A model generated the notes under the pieces. That model was not told where the DNA came from. It was given only the letters and a program-made list of their open reading frames with translations, and searched no databases. The position numbers and the translations under genes were made by a program. 64,000 bases of DNA from Caproicibacter fermentans. Lineage in GTDB: Bacteria > Bacillota > Clostridia > Oscillospirales > Acutalibacteraceae. The stretch lies in assembly GCF_009746625.1 (NCBI RefSeq), contig NZ_VWXL01000077.1, positions 1-64,000 of the forward strand. Reading direction: 5' to 3'. Numbering within the stretch: the stretch's first letter is position 1; each line of letters opens with the position of its first letter. This document shows positions 17,012-25,530 of this stretch, piece after piece.

Positions 17012-17725
17012 TTGGACACGTCGGTGAAAAAACTTTCGGCAAATACAATCAAATGGATTGCGATTGCCGCAATGCTGATTGACCACGTCGCGTGGGGCTT
17101 TGTACCGACCTATTCCGCAGCCGGACAGTTGATGCATATCATCGGCAGAATCACGGCGCCGACCATGTGCTTTTTTCTGGCGGAAGGATATGCACATACG
17201 CACAATTTTCAGAAATATGCTTTCAGGCTCGGCCTGTTCGCGCTGATTTCCCATATTCCTTTCGTTCTGTTCGAAACGGGGAAGCCACTGAGTTTTTTCC
17301 CTTTCAGCGTAATCTACACCCTGTTTCTGAGCCTTCTGGCAATTCGTGCCAGCGATAAAATAGAGAATCCATTTCTCCGAACACTGGCGGTTATTGCTCT
17401 TTGTGTTCTCTCGCTCCCGGGGGACTGGATGTTCTTTGATATTCTTTTTACCCTTGCCTTCTGGCAAAATCGGGGGAATTTCCGCCTTCAGATTCAATCG
17501 TTTTCCATCATGTCAATTACAATGGTCTTGCTCAGTACATTTTCCTCAGTTACGATGGGGCGTCCGCTTTACAGCGAGCTGTTTCAGGCGGGTGTTTTCC
17601 TGTGCCTGCCGATTCTTTCGCGTTACAGCGGAGAACGCGGCGGCGGACGTTACTCCAAATGGACGTTTTATATTTTTTATCCCGCGCATTTACTGGTGCT
17701 TGGATTGACTAAGCTTTTTATTTAG
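17012..17725 (+). CDS. TraX-family membrane protein
   Basis: A 237-aa polytopic membrane protein with about seven hydrophobic segments and the family opening KWIAIAAMLIDHVAWGF. TraX of the F plasmid N-acetylates pilin; chromosomal Firmicute homologues are uncharacterised and are assumed to be membrane acyltransferases. The start is TTG at 17012, only 5 nt after the acn stop, with a weak ribosome-binding site, so coupling to acn is likely. It sits between two TCA-arm genes with no obvious metabolic link. No conjugation genes are nearby. Confidence 0.8.
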   Translation: MDTSVKKLSANTIKWIAIAAMLIDHVAWGFVPTYSAAGQLMHIIGRITAPTMCFFLAEGYAHTHNFQKYAFRLGLFALISHIPFVLFETGKPLSFFPFSVIYTLFLSLLAIRASDKIENPFLRTLAVIALCVLSLPGDWMFFDILFTLAFWQNRGNFRLQIQSFSIMSITMVLLSTFSSVTMGRPLYSELFQAGVFLCLPILSRYSGERGGGRYSKWTFYIFYPAHLLVLGLTKLFI

Positions 17726-17742
17726 GATCGGAGGATGTTGCT

Positions 17743-18951
17743 ATGGCAGAAAAAATAAGGATGCGGACCCCTCTTGTCGAAATGGACGGGGACGAAATGA
17801 CCAGAGTGATCTGGAAGCAGATCAAAGATATTTTGCTGGAGCCCTATATTGACCTGAAAACGGAGTATTATGACCTTGGACTAAAACACCGCGACGAGAC
17901 GGAGGATCGTGTGACCGTTGAAGCGGCGCAGGCGATCGAAAAATTCGGCGTCGGTGTAAAATGCGCCACCATTACCCCGAACGCGGACCGGGTGAAAGAG
18001 TATGAATTGAACCAAATGTGGAAATCTCCGAATGGGACGATCCGTGCGATTCTGGACGGCACGGTTTTTCGCACTCCGATTCTGGTCAAGGGAATCACGC
18101 CGCTGGTTCCGGCTTGGAAAAAGCCGATTACGGTGGCCCGCCATGCTTACGGCGACGTATACAGAAATGTGGAAATGGCTGCCGCCGCGGGCTCAAAAGC
18201 GGAACTGGTAATTACGGATGCCGCCGGAAACGAAGAACGAATGACGATCCATGAGTTTCAGTCGTCCGGCATTGTTCAGGGAATCCACAATCTTGATGAG
18301 AGTATTTCCAATTTTGCTCACTCCTGTTTTCGGTTCGCTCTTGGTGAAAGAAAAGATATTTGGTTTTCCACAAAAGACACGATTTCCAAAACATACGATC
18401 ACAGGTTTAAAGATATTTTTCAGGAGATTTTTCAAAAAGATTATGAGGAAAAATTCAAAAAGGCTGGAATCACTTATTTTTATACGCTGATCGACGATGC
18501 TGTTGCGCGCGTGATCCGCTCAGAGGGCGGGTTCATCTGGGCCTGCAAAAACTATGACGGCGATGTCATGAGCGACCTGGTTGCAACGGCGTTCGGAAGT
18601 CTGGCCATGATGACCAGCGTACTGGTTTCGCCAAAGGGAGTCTATGAATATGAAGCCGCCCATGGTACGGTTCAGCGGCATTATTACCGGCACTTAAAGG
18701 GAGAAAAAACTTCTACCAATCCGCTTGCTACTTTGTTCGCCTGGACGGGCGCGCTGAAAAAGCGCGGCGAGCTTGACGGAATTTCGGAACTTTCCGATTT
18801 TGCCGAAAAACTGGAGCTTGCATCGATTCGGACGGTGGAAAGCGGAACAATGACGGGTGATCTATCGGGAATATCAACTTTGCAAAAGAAAAAAACAGTG
18901 GATACGGAAACTTTTTTGGATGCCGTTCGCAGAACTATGGATCAGCTTTAA
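17743..18951 (+). CDS. icd: Isocitrate dehydrogenase, NADP-dependent (eukaryotic-like type)
   Basis: Oxidative decarboxylation of isocitrate to 2-oxoglutarate. The 402-aa product belongs to the homodimeric, eukaryotic-like class rather than the E. coli class: N-terminal PLVEMDGDEMTRVIWKQIKD, the substrate loop KSPNGTIRAILDGTVFR, the metal-binding DDAVARVIRSEGGFIWACKN and the coenzyme loop EAAHGTVQRHYYRHLKG, where the H-G-T-V-x-R pattern is typical of NADP users. Start ATG with GGAGG at 8 nt. It follows acn and traX, and precedes rex by 37 nt. Cofactor preference is inferred from the family pattern. Confidence 0.95.
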   Translation: MAEKIRMRTPLVEMDGDEMTRVIWKQIKDILLEPYIDLKTEYYDLGLKHRDETEDRVTVEAAQAIEKFGVGVKCATITPNADRVKEYELNQMWKSPNGTIRAILDGTVFRTPILVKGITPLVPAWKKPITVARHAYGDVYRNVEMAAAAGSKAELVITDAAGNEERMTIHEFQSSGIVQGIHNLDESISNFAHSCFRFALGERKDIWFSTKDTISKTYDHRFKDIFQEIFQKDYEEKFKKAGITYFYTLIDDAVARVIRSEGGFIWACKNYDGDVMSDLVATAFGSLAMMTSVLVSPKGVYEYEAAHGTVQRHYYRHLKGEKTSTNPLATLFAWTGALKKRGELDGISELSDFAEKLELASIRTVESGTMTGDLSGISTLQKKKTVDTETFLDAVRRTMDQL

Positions 18952-18988
18952 TCAGTTTCATGTTTCACTTGAATTGGAGGAATGCGTC

Positions 18989-19630
18989 ATGTCAAGACGT
19001 GAAAAGGTTTCTATGTCGGTAATCAGGCGTCTGCCGCGTTATTACCGCTTTTTGATTCATTTAAAAGAGAAAGGCGTCACGAGGATTTCTTCGACGGAGC
19101 TTTCAACTAAGCTGGGCCTTACCGCTTCTCAGATTCGTCAGGATCTGAATTGCTTTGGCGGCTTCGGCCAGCAGGGCTATGGATATATCGTTAGTCAGCT
19201 CTGTGACGAAATCGGCAATATACTCGGTCTTTCCGGTAAATATCCCACCATTCTGTTCGGCGCCGGGAACCTTGGCCGAGCAATCGGCACCCATATGTCG
19301 TTTGAGTCGGAGGGGTTCCGACTGATCGGGATATTCGACAATTCACCGGAGCGAATTGGGATGGAGCTTGCAAACCTGAAAGTGAGGGATGTTGCGGGGC
19401 TGGAAGAATTCTGCAAAAAGGAAAAGCCGGTCATGGCGATTTTCTGTGTGCCCAGAACTGCGGCTGGCGAACTTGCCGAACAGCTCTATAATCTTGGAAT
19501 TCGCAATTTCTGGAATTTCAGCCATTATGATCTTTCCATGCGGTACCCCGACGCCATTGTTGAAAATGTTCATCTGAATGACAGCCTTATGACTTTATGC
19601 TACCGTATTTCCGATCAGTCTGCCAAATAA
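18989..19630 (+). CDS. rex: Redox-sensing transcriptional repressor Rex
   Basis: Homodimeric repressor that binds DNA when NAD+ is high and is released by NADH. A 213-aa protein: winged helix at 1-80 (SVIRRLPRYYRFLIHLKEKG, SQIRQDLNCFGGFGQQGYGY) and a Rossmann domain with GAGNLGRAIG at 91-100. The C-terminal swapped helix is present. The start is ATG 18989 with GGAGG 8 nt upstream; the frame stays open further upstream but inside icd. It is last in acn-traX-icd-rex, and the operon promoter carries a Rex box, so negative autoregulation is predicted. Confidence 0.97.
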   Translation: MSRREKVSMSVIRRLPRYYRFLIHLKEKGVTRISSTELSTKLGLTASQIRQDLNCFGGFGQQGYGYIVSQLCDEIGNILGLSGKYPTILFGAGNLGRAIGTHMSFESEGFRLIGIFDNSPERIGMELANLKVRDVAGLEEFCKKEKPVMAIFCVPRTAAGELAEQLYNLGIRNFWNFSHYDLSMRYPDAIVENVHLNDSLMTLCYRISDQSAK

Positions 19631-19631
19631 A

Positions 19632-19657
19632 CGGCAGAAAGCAGCCGCATATTTTTT
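19632..19657 (+). terminator. Weak hairpin after rex
   Basis: Short stem CGGC/GCCG (19632-19635, 19644-19647) followed by CATATTTTTT. The stem is only 4 bp, so termination here is doubtful. I saw no promoter for lemA in the rest of the gap. Confidence 0.3.
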
Positions 19658-19706
19658 GAGCTTTATCAGATCATAAGAAGCAGGTGAAACAGAAGGAGGT
19701 AATTCT

Positions 19707-20264
19707 ATGGGCTGGATTCCGTTCGCAATTCTCTTGGGAATACTGCTGATCCTGGTTGTCTGGTGTGTTTCGGCTTACAACAGACTGATTTCATTTTCTG
19801 TCCGTGTTGACAACAGCTGGTCTCAGGTGGACGTACAACTGAAAAAAAGATTTGATCTGATTCCAAATCTGGTTGAAACGGTAAAGGGTTACGCAGCGCA
19901 CGAAAAGTCTACCCTGTCGGAAGTGACGAAATGGCGCGGCGCGGCGATGAACGCAAGAACGCCGGAGGAAGCGATGGAGAATAACGCCAAGCTTTCAAGG
20001 GCAATCGTCAATCTTTTCGCGACCGCGGAACAGTATCCGGATCTGAAAGCAAATCAGAATTTCCTGAATCTGCAGGATCAGCTTCGCGAAATAGAAAGCA
20101 AAATTGCCGTTTCCCGCCAGTTTTATAATGATACGGCTATGAAATACAACGAATACGTCATGCGTTTTCCGTCAAATCTGATAGCGTCGGTGTTTCATTT
20201 CAACCGGAAAAAATACTTTGAAATCGAGGAAGCGGACCGGGCTGTCCCGCAGGTGAAATTTTGA
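19707..20264 (+). CDS. lemA: LemA family protein
   Basis: A 185-aa protein with one N-terminal membrane segment (about 3-24, ending WCVSAYN) and the LemA helical domain: VDNSWSQVDVQLKKRFDLIP, then NLVETVKGYAAHEKSTL and the C-terminal RQFYNDTAMKYNEYVMRFP. The function is not established; homologues occur beside DUF2207 or TPM-domain membrane proteins, as here, where the next gene overlaps by 4 nt. Start ATG after a strong AGGAGGT. Most of the protein is predicted outside the membrane; the N-terminus resembles a non-cleaved anchor. Confidence 0.93.
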   Translation: MGWIPFAILLGILLILVVWCVSAYNRLISFSVRVDNSWSQVDVQLKKRFDLIPNLVETVKGYAAHEKSTLSEVTKWRGAAMNARTPEEAMENNAKLSRAIVNLFATAEQYPDLKANQNFLNLQDQLREIESKIAVSRQFYNDTAMKYNEYVMRFPSNLIASVFHFNRKKYFEIEEADRAVPQVKF

Positions 20265-22297
20265 AATCAATAATGAATCATAGGGAAGCCGGAAAAATTA
20301 TCCCTAGATTACATAGGGAAGCCGGAAAAATTATCCCTAGATTACAGCTGCGGGCCTTTTTCCTATTAACGGCGGTCTTGTTCTGCTTTCTTCCTTTGAC
20401 CGCCTGCTCGGATGATTCTGATAAAAACTCAAGGCAAGTGTTGCAGAAGCTGAACGTTTCCGCGGCTTTGATGGAAAACGGAGACATGACGGTCTCTGAA
20501 ACATGGAAAATCAATTTAAAAGACCGCAACAAACCCTATCGGAACATCTATAAGTCCTTTTCTTTAAAAGCAGGCGAGTCCGCAGAAATTACAGATTTAA
20601 CCGTTTATGACGAGGACCGGGGGATTCCCTATTCCTTTGCGGGCGATGTTGACCCGGAAAGTGTTTCCGGCGATGAAATGCAGGACCAATGTTACCTTTA
20701 TCAAACCGGAAATCAGGTTGAAATCGGCTGGTTTATGCCTTCGATTGAAAAAGGCGTCCGGACGTTTACCTTTACTTACAGAATTAAAAATCTTGTCACT
20801 GTTTATCAGGACACGGCGGTTTTATATCATTATTTTCTTCCGAGCAATTTCAGCCTTCCCGTCACTGTGATGGACGGCACGATCCGCTTTCCGTCCGGCG
20901 GCAACAAAAAGAATGTACGCACGTGGCTGCATACGGATGTGAAAAGCAACCTGTCGATTGACTCCAACGATCAAATCAGTTTTACGGCCTCTTCTATTCC
21001 GGTGGGTCATTCGGTTGAAGTCCGCCTTTGCATGCCGCCGCAGTTGTTTCCGTCTTCTAAAAATGTCGTTTCCCAAGCGGTTTTGCCGGGGATTGAACAG
21101 GAAGAACAAAAATGGGCTGACGAATACGAGCGGAAGCTTCGAATGGAATTCCTGCTTGGCGTTCTTGATGCCGCCGGCGCGGTTCTCCTTCTGGGAATTA
21201 CTCTGTTTTTCTTTTTCCGGCTCCGCAAAAAGAACAAGAGGCATGCGGTTGAGGTACCGGAATATACGAGAGAGATCCCGCAGGGAAACAGCCCCGGTGG
21301 TATTGCAAACCTTTATTATTTCTATTCCGGACTTCATGAAAAAGAAAAAAACAGGATGCTCAGCGCCACGCTTCTGAGCATGGCCAGAAAAGGATTCGTA
21401 CAATTTGAAAGTACCGGAGACCGATTAACCGTTATTCTGACCGGGGATACAAAGGGAGAAGAGCTGACGGAAAGTGAGAAAGTTTTTCTTGAACTGATTA
21501 CCACCGTCGGAGAGACATCGGGAAATCGATTTACCATGAGAGAATTTCAAAAATATGCGGAGTCTCATGGGGAATATGTCGGTCGTAAGCTGGAGGACTT
21601 TTCCGTTGCCACAAAAAGAGAGCTTTCTCAGCGGGGATATTACGAGGCACGGCCTGTTTTCTTCTCCGCATCCAAATGGGTCGGCGTGTTGTTGATTCTG
21701 TTTGCATTTGTACTCTTTGCGGGAACGGATATTCTGGGAGTTTTGCTGATTTATCTTCCTGTTTCCATGTTATTGTCCGGCATATTGTTGATGGTCGGCG
21801 GCTCGGTGAAAATGAAATTGAGCCAAAAAGGCGAAAACGAATACGGCGTTTGGCATGGACTGAAAAAATACATGGTCGAATTTTCACGCATGAAAGAGTA
21901 TGGTGTTCCCCAGCTTGAGCTTTGGGAAGAATATCTGGTTTATGCAACCATGATGGGGGTTTCCGGTGAAGTATGCAAGCAGCTCAAGATGGCATATCCT
22001 CAGCTTAGGGATGAAACGTATGTTAACGGCAATTTTGCCGGCAGCTATTTATACTTCATGTTCGGGCCGAGAATTTATTGGGGTGGGCTTGCTCCGTCGC
22101 GGGGCACTTTTGACTTTGGGGCCGCGCTGGGCAGTACATTCCGGCAAGTCGGTTCGGCAGCAACCAGATTATCCAATTCGCCCATGAACGGCGGAGGAAA
22201 ATTTGGAGGCGGTTTTGGAGGCGGAGGCTTCGGCGGGGGAGGATTCTCCGGCGGAGGCGGCGGGTTCGGCGGCGGCGGAGGCGGCGGCGTCCGCTGA
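20261..22297 (+). CDS. DUF2207 membrane protein with duplicated N-terminus and Gly-rich tail
   Basis: A 678-aa protein (TTG start overlapping the lemA stop, with AGGTG 5 nt upstream; an ATG four codons later is an alternative). The N-terminus holds two identical 11-residue units, HREAGKIIPRL, followed by a hydrophobic signal segment ending in the lipobox-like LTAC (residue Cys near 49). An extracellular DUF2207 domain runs to about 285, then come a membrane segment (about 294-320), a cytoplasmic region and two more membrane segments (about 470-515). The tail is almost all Gly with Phe (SGGGGGFGGGGGGGVR), typical for this family. It pairs with lemA in an operon. Function unknown. The N-terminal duplication is DNA-perfect and therefore recent. 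Confidence 0.85.
   Translation: MKSIMNHREAGKIIPRLHREAGKIIPRLQLRAFFLLTAVLFCFLPLTACSDDSDKNSRQVLQKLNVSAALMENGDMTVSETWKINLKDRNKPYRNIYKSFSLKAGESAEITDLTVYDEDRGIPYSFAGDVDPESVSGDEMQDQCYLYQTGNQVEIGWFMPSIEKGVRTFTFTYRIKNLVTVYQDTAVLYHYFLPSNFSLPVTVMDGTIRFPSGGNKKNVRTWLHTDVKSNLSIDSNDQISFTASSIPVGHSVEVRLCMPPQLFPSSKNVVSQAVLPGIEQEEQKWADEYERKLRMEFLLGVLDAAGAVLLLGITLFFFFRLRKKNKRHAVEVPEYTREIPQGNSPGGIANLYYFYSGLHEKEKNRMLSATLLSMARKGFVQFESTGDRLTVILTGDTKGEELTESEKVFLELITTVGETSGNRFTMREFQKYAESHGEYVGRKLEDFSVATKRELSQRGYYEARPVFFSASKWVGVLLILFAFVLFAGTDILGVLLIYLPVSMLLSGILLMVGGSVKMKLSQKGENEYGVWHGLKKYMVEFSRMKEYGVPQLELWEEYLVYATMMGVSGEVCKQLKMAYPQLRDETYVNGNFAGSYLYFMFGPRIYWGGLAPSRGTFDFGAALGSTFRQVGSAATRLSNSPMNGGGKFGGGFGGGGFGGGGFSGGGGGFGGGGGGGVR
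20279..20344 (+). repeat. Perfect 33-bp tandem duplication, in frame
   Basis: Units 20279-20311 and 20312-20344 are identical over all 33 bases, adding exactly 11 codons to the DUF2207 gene upstream of its signal segment. Each unit also contains the inverted arms TAGGGA and TCCCTA, 14 nt apart. Confidence 0.95.
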
Positions 22298-22354
22298 CGG
22301 CAGTTAGAGCACTTGGGCGGTACCGGCCAGGTGCTTTTGTTTTGGAGAAATATT

Positions 22355-23293
22355 ATGACACTGAAGCAATTAAATTACATCATTGAGGTTGTTGCCCGGG
22401 GTTCTATCAATGAGGCGGCGAATTCCCTTTTCATATCTCAGCCAAGCTTGTCAAAATCAATCCGAGACCTGGAAACGGAATTTGGAATCGAAATTTTCAA
22501 CCGGTCTGCAAAGGGAATATCCCTGACTGCGGAAGGGTCGGAATTTTTGTGCTATGCCCGTCAGGTAATAGAACAAACGGAATTGCTGGAGCAGAGGTAT
22601 AAAAACTTGAAACCGTCCAGACAGATGTGCTCAATTTCCACGCAGCATTATGCGTTTGCGGTCGATGCTTTTGTCAATCTGATCCAAAGGAGCGATTCGG
22701 GAGAATATGAGTTTACCTTGCGTGAGACGAGGACGCATGAGATTCTTTCTGATGTACGCGATTTACGCAGTGAAATAGGGATCCTTTATCTAAGTCCTTT
22801 TAACAGGAAGGTATTGGAACGCTTTTTTCAGGAAAATCACTTGTTGTTCCACCCTTTGTTTCAAGCCGGTCCGCATATTTTTATCAGTAAGGAGAATCCG
22901 TTGGCTGGCCGGAAGGAAGTGTTTCCCTCAGATCTTGGGGAATTTCCGTATCTTTCATTTGAGCAGGGAGAGTATAATTCCTTTTATTTTGCAGAGGAAC
23001 TTCAAAGCATAACCTACCATCGGAAAAGAATTCACGTCAGCGACCGGGCGACACTGTTTAATTTGCTGATTGGCCTGAACGGATATACGATTTCCTCCGG
23101 TGTGCTGAGCACTGCTTTGAATGGGACAAATATCGTTTCGGTTCCTCTTCGGATCGACGATTCCATGTTGATCGGCTGGATCGAAAATCAAAAGGTAAAA
23201 CTCAGCGGACAGGCGAAGAAATACATTGCTCAGCTAAAACTTGTCATTCGGCAATACGGATTTGATATCGTTGAAAACTATAAACAAATATAA
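22355..23293 (+). CDS. LysR-family transcriptional regulator
   Basis: A 312-aa regulator. The N-terminal winged helix is typical (MTLKQLNYIIEVVARGSINE, then ANSLFISQPSLSKSIRDLE), followed by a linker helix and a periplasmic-binding-protein-like effector domain (about 90-300). Start ATG 22355 with GGAG 7 nt upstream; the frame is open 14 codons further but without a ribosome-binding site. It lies 74 nt upstream of, and on the same strand as, a MetE-like methyltransferase gene that has its own candidate promoter. By position it may control that gene, like MetR-type regulators, but the effector is unknown. It may share a transcript with the lemA genes only by read-through. Confidence 0.9.
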   Translation: MTLKQLNYIIEVVARGSINEAANSLFISQPSLSKSIRDLETEFGIEIFNRSAKGISLTAEGSEFLCYARQVIEQTELLEQRYKNLKPSRQMCSISTQHYAFAVDAFVNLIQRSDSGEYEFTLRETRTHEILSDVRDLRSEIGILYLSPFNRKVLERFFQENHLLFHPLFQAGPHIFISKENPLAGRKEVFPSDLGEFPYLSFEQGEYNSFYFAEELQSITYHRKRIHVSDRATLFNLLIGLNGYTISSGVLSTALNGTNIVSVPLRIDDSMLIGWIENQKVKLSGQAKKYIAQLKLVIRQYGFDIVENYKQI

Positions 23294-23303
23294 TTTTTAT
23301 ATG

Positions 23304-23333
23304 TTACTGGATTTCGGCGCTCTGTGCTATACT
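23304..23333 (+). promoter_or_regulatory. Candidate promoter of the MetE-like gene
   Basis: TATACT (23328-23333) with a weak -35 TTACTG 18 bp upstream. The region between the LysR stop and this gene is only 74 nt, too short for a SAM riboswitch or T-box. Confidence 0.45.
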
Positions 23334-23367
23334 GATAACGATAGAAAACCGCAGGGGGGTAATTACT

Positions 23368-24513
23368 ATGAATCAGTGTGAAAATCTGAGCGCGAAACGA
23401 AAAAACGCACCGTTTCGATACGACGTCGTAGGAAGCTTTCTTCGCCCGGAGGCATTAAAGAAGGCCAGAAAAGATTATCGGGGTGGAATGATTTCAAAAG
23501 AGAAATTGAAAGAGGTTGAGGACAGAGAGATCTTAAAGCTTGTTCAAAAAGAGAAAGATGCGGGGCTTCAATCCGTCACCGATGGTGAATTCCGCCGCAG
23601 CTGGTGGCACTTGGATTTTATGTGGGGATTGCAGGGCGTTGAGCGAAAAAACCTGAAAAAGGGCTATTTGTTCCATGATGAAGTAACCCGTGGGGAAACC
23701 GCCTCGCTGTCCGGAAAGATCAGCGGTGAAAACCACCCGTTTCTAGAACATTATCGTTTCTTAAGAGAGGCGGCGGGCAACGATGTGCTTGCGCGTCAGA
23801 CAATTCCCGCACCGGCTCAATTTTTGGCGGAGTTATACCGCGCGGAAAATAAAGATGCAACGGATCGGATTTATCCGGATATAGAGATGCTTATAAAGGA
23901 TATTTCCTCTGCTTATCAAACGGTTTTGTCCGACCTTTATCAGGCGGGCTGCAGGAATGTTCAAATAGATGACTGCACGTGGGGAATGTTCTGCGATCAG
24001 AAGTATTGGCAGGCGCGTCAAGACAACAAGGTTGATCTGAAAAGCCTGGCCGATTTGTATTTAAAAGCGAATAATATGGCGTTGGAAAGCTGCCCGGCGG
24101 ATCTGACGGTCAACACGCATGTCTGCCGCGGAAATTATCATTCCACATGGGCGGCGTCCGGCGGATACGAGCCGATTGCGGAAGTATTGTTTGGCGGCGA
24201 AAACGTATCGGCTTATTATTTGGAATTTGATTCTGACCGCTGCGGAGATTTCTCTCCGTTGCGCAATGTCCCCGCCGACAAGCTGGTTGTTCTTGGGTTG
24301 GTTTCCTCTAAAACGCCTCAACTGGAAGATAAAGAGACCCTGATCGCGCGAATTCGCGAGGCAGAGCGATATGTGCCACTGGAGCGCCTTTGCCTGAGCC
24401 CACAATGCGGATTTGCCTCCACAGAAGAGGGAAATCTTCTGACGGAAGCGGATCAGTGGGCCAAAATCGCTCTTGTCAGAGAAGTCGCGCGGGAAGTGTG
24501 GAAAGACTGCTGA
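23368..24513 (+). CDS. MetE C-terminal-like methyltransferase (YxjG/YxjH family)
   Basis: A 381-aa protein homologous to the catalytic half of cobalamin-independent methionine synthase, lacking the N-terminal half (full MetE is about 750 aa). The zinc-site residues are recognisable: H251 and C253 in VNTHVCRGN and C347 in LSPQCGFAS, with E286 nearby. In Bacillus, YxjG/YxjH-type proteins are linked to methionine metabolism and probably use a methyl donor other than polyglutamyl methyl-THF. Start ATG after GGGGGGT. It is a single gene with its own terminator, next to a LysR regulator. Substrate not determined. Confidence 0.88.
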   Translation: MNQCENLSAKRKNAPFRYDVVGSFLRPEALKKARKDYRGGMISKEKLKEVEDREILKLVQKEKDAGLQSVTDGEFRRSWWHLDFMWGLQGVERKNLKKGYLFHDEVTRGETASLSGKISGENHPFLEHYRFLREAAGNDVLARQTIPAPAQFLAELYRAENKDATDRIYPDIEMLIKDISSAYQTVLSDLYQAGCRNVQIDDCTWGMFCDQKYWQARQDNKVDLKSLADLYLKANNMALESCPADLTVNTHVCRGNYHSTWAASGGYEPIAEVLFGGENVSAYYLEFDSDRCGDFSPLRNVPADKLVVLGLVSSKTPQLEDKETLIARIREAERYVPLERLCLSPQCGFASTEEGNLLTEADQWAKIALVREVAREVWKDC

Positions 24514-24517
24514 ATTG

Positions 24518-24553
24518 AAAAAAGAAGCATCTGTATGGATGCTTCTTTTTTTT
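24518..24553 (+). terminator. Intrinsic terminator after the MetE-like gene
   Basis: AAAAAAGAAGCATC / GATGCTTCTTTTTTTT, a perfect stem with a short loop and T-run. A-run and T-run symmetry would allow use from both strands, and it sits between convergent genes. Confidence 0.85.
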
Positions 24554-24586
24554 GGCCGTTCCCTTCGTGTCTCTATTCGTATGCCG

Positions 24587-25507
24587 TTAACCAAGCAGTT
24601 CCTTCATCCATTTTTCTATTTCATCTTCATCGTGAAAAGCTGGCAGGCGGTCCATTCGGTAAAGAGACAGGTTTTCAACGTGTTTGATGGTTTCTCCAGG
24701 TTTAACCTGATACAGGGGGCTTAATGAGGAGAGCTCCGCAAAATCTTCGGTCAGGTGAATTTCGCAGGTGCTTCCCGAATCCGGATAGGCTGCCTGAGGA
24801 TTTGACACAAACCTTTTAACAAGAACAATGCCGTTTAAGGCATATGCGATCCAGCCCGGCAGATTGTTGGTTCCAATTCTGAGCGGGGCCTGATTTTCGG
24901 ATTCATGCCGGATGACTAGAAACCGGCTCCCACAGGAGATACGTTGATCTTTCAAATCGGTACCTGGCCACAGGTTGATTGTTCTGTTCGGCCTGCCCTC
25001 CTGCGCCTGCAAATTCTGCGGAATGACGGCCATTCCGCCTCCGGCCAACATCGTTGAAGGAAAGAGGGCAAAGACCATGGTTTCCCGGGAACAATTTTTA
25101 GCCGAGTGGACAATCATAATGTCAGTGGCTTTTTCTCCCATAATAATTTCGAAAGAAAGCTGAATTTCTTCCGGCTTCAGCTTTGGCGGGGTAAAGGTAA
25201 CGCCTTCGGATTGGGTGCTGTAAACAACCGGAGCGTTGTCCGGAAAGTCAATCTGCGGTGTTTGGCATATTTGCAGACGGTGTCCTCCGTAAAGCTGATA
25301 AACCGAATTTTTGGCGGGCATGGTACTTTTTTCGTCAAGCGAGGTGTATTTATGATCAAGGTCGGTATGAAAGATATTTTGCTCATCAATAAAGCCAAAC
25401 CGCAAAATTCTTGGCCCCGTCTCTATTGACACGACGCAGTCGAGGATTTCGTTGGTGATCCTGATGCAGCGTCCGAAGTCTTCATATTCCAGTTCTTGTA
25501 TTTCCAT
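24587..25507 (-). CDS. Unknown protein with galactose-mutarotase-like features (DUF4380-like)
   Basis: A 306-aa protein that I do not recognise with certainty. Its opening (YEDFGRCIRITNEILDCVVS, IETGPRILRFGF) and repeated beta-strand pattern resemble DUF4380, a family predicted to share the galactose-mutarotase/aldose-epimerase fold. Conserved-looking elements include YGGHRLQICQTP and LWPGTDLKDQRI. The start is uncertain: ATG 25505-25507 has AAAGGGTG about 9 nt upstream, while ATG 25529-25531 eight codons earlier overlaps the tmcAL stop as TAATG and could be translated by coupling. No signal peptide. No sugar genes lie nearby to suggest a substrate. Confidence 0.6.
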   Translation of the reverse strand: MEIQELEYEDFGRCIRITNEILDCVVSIETGPRILRFGFIDEQNIFHTDLDHKYTSLDEKSTMPAKNSVYQLYGGHRLQICQTPQIDFPDNAPVVYSTQSEGVTFTPPKLKPEEIQLSFEIIMGEKATDIMIVHSAKNCSRETMVFALFPSTMLAGGGMAVIPQNLQAQEGRPNRTINLWPGTDLKDQRISCGSRFLVIRHESENQAPLRIGTNNLPGWIAYALNGIVLVKRFVSNPQAAYPDSGSTCEIHLTEDFAELSSLSPLYQVKPGETIKHVENLSLYRMDRLPAFHDEDEIEKWMKELLG

Positions 25508-25530
25508 GAGAAGGGACACCCTTTCTAGCA

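Noticed and set aside
20279-20344. CRISPR-like repeat
   Set aside because: Only two units, directly abutting with no spacer, and inside a coding frame. It is a tandem duplication.
23294-23367. SAM riboswitch or T-box before the MetE-like gene
   Set aside because: The spacer is 74 nt including promoter and ribosome-binding site, too short for either element, and no terminator hairpin is present.
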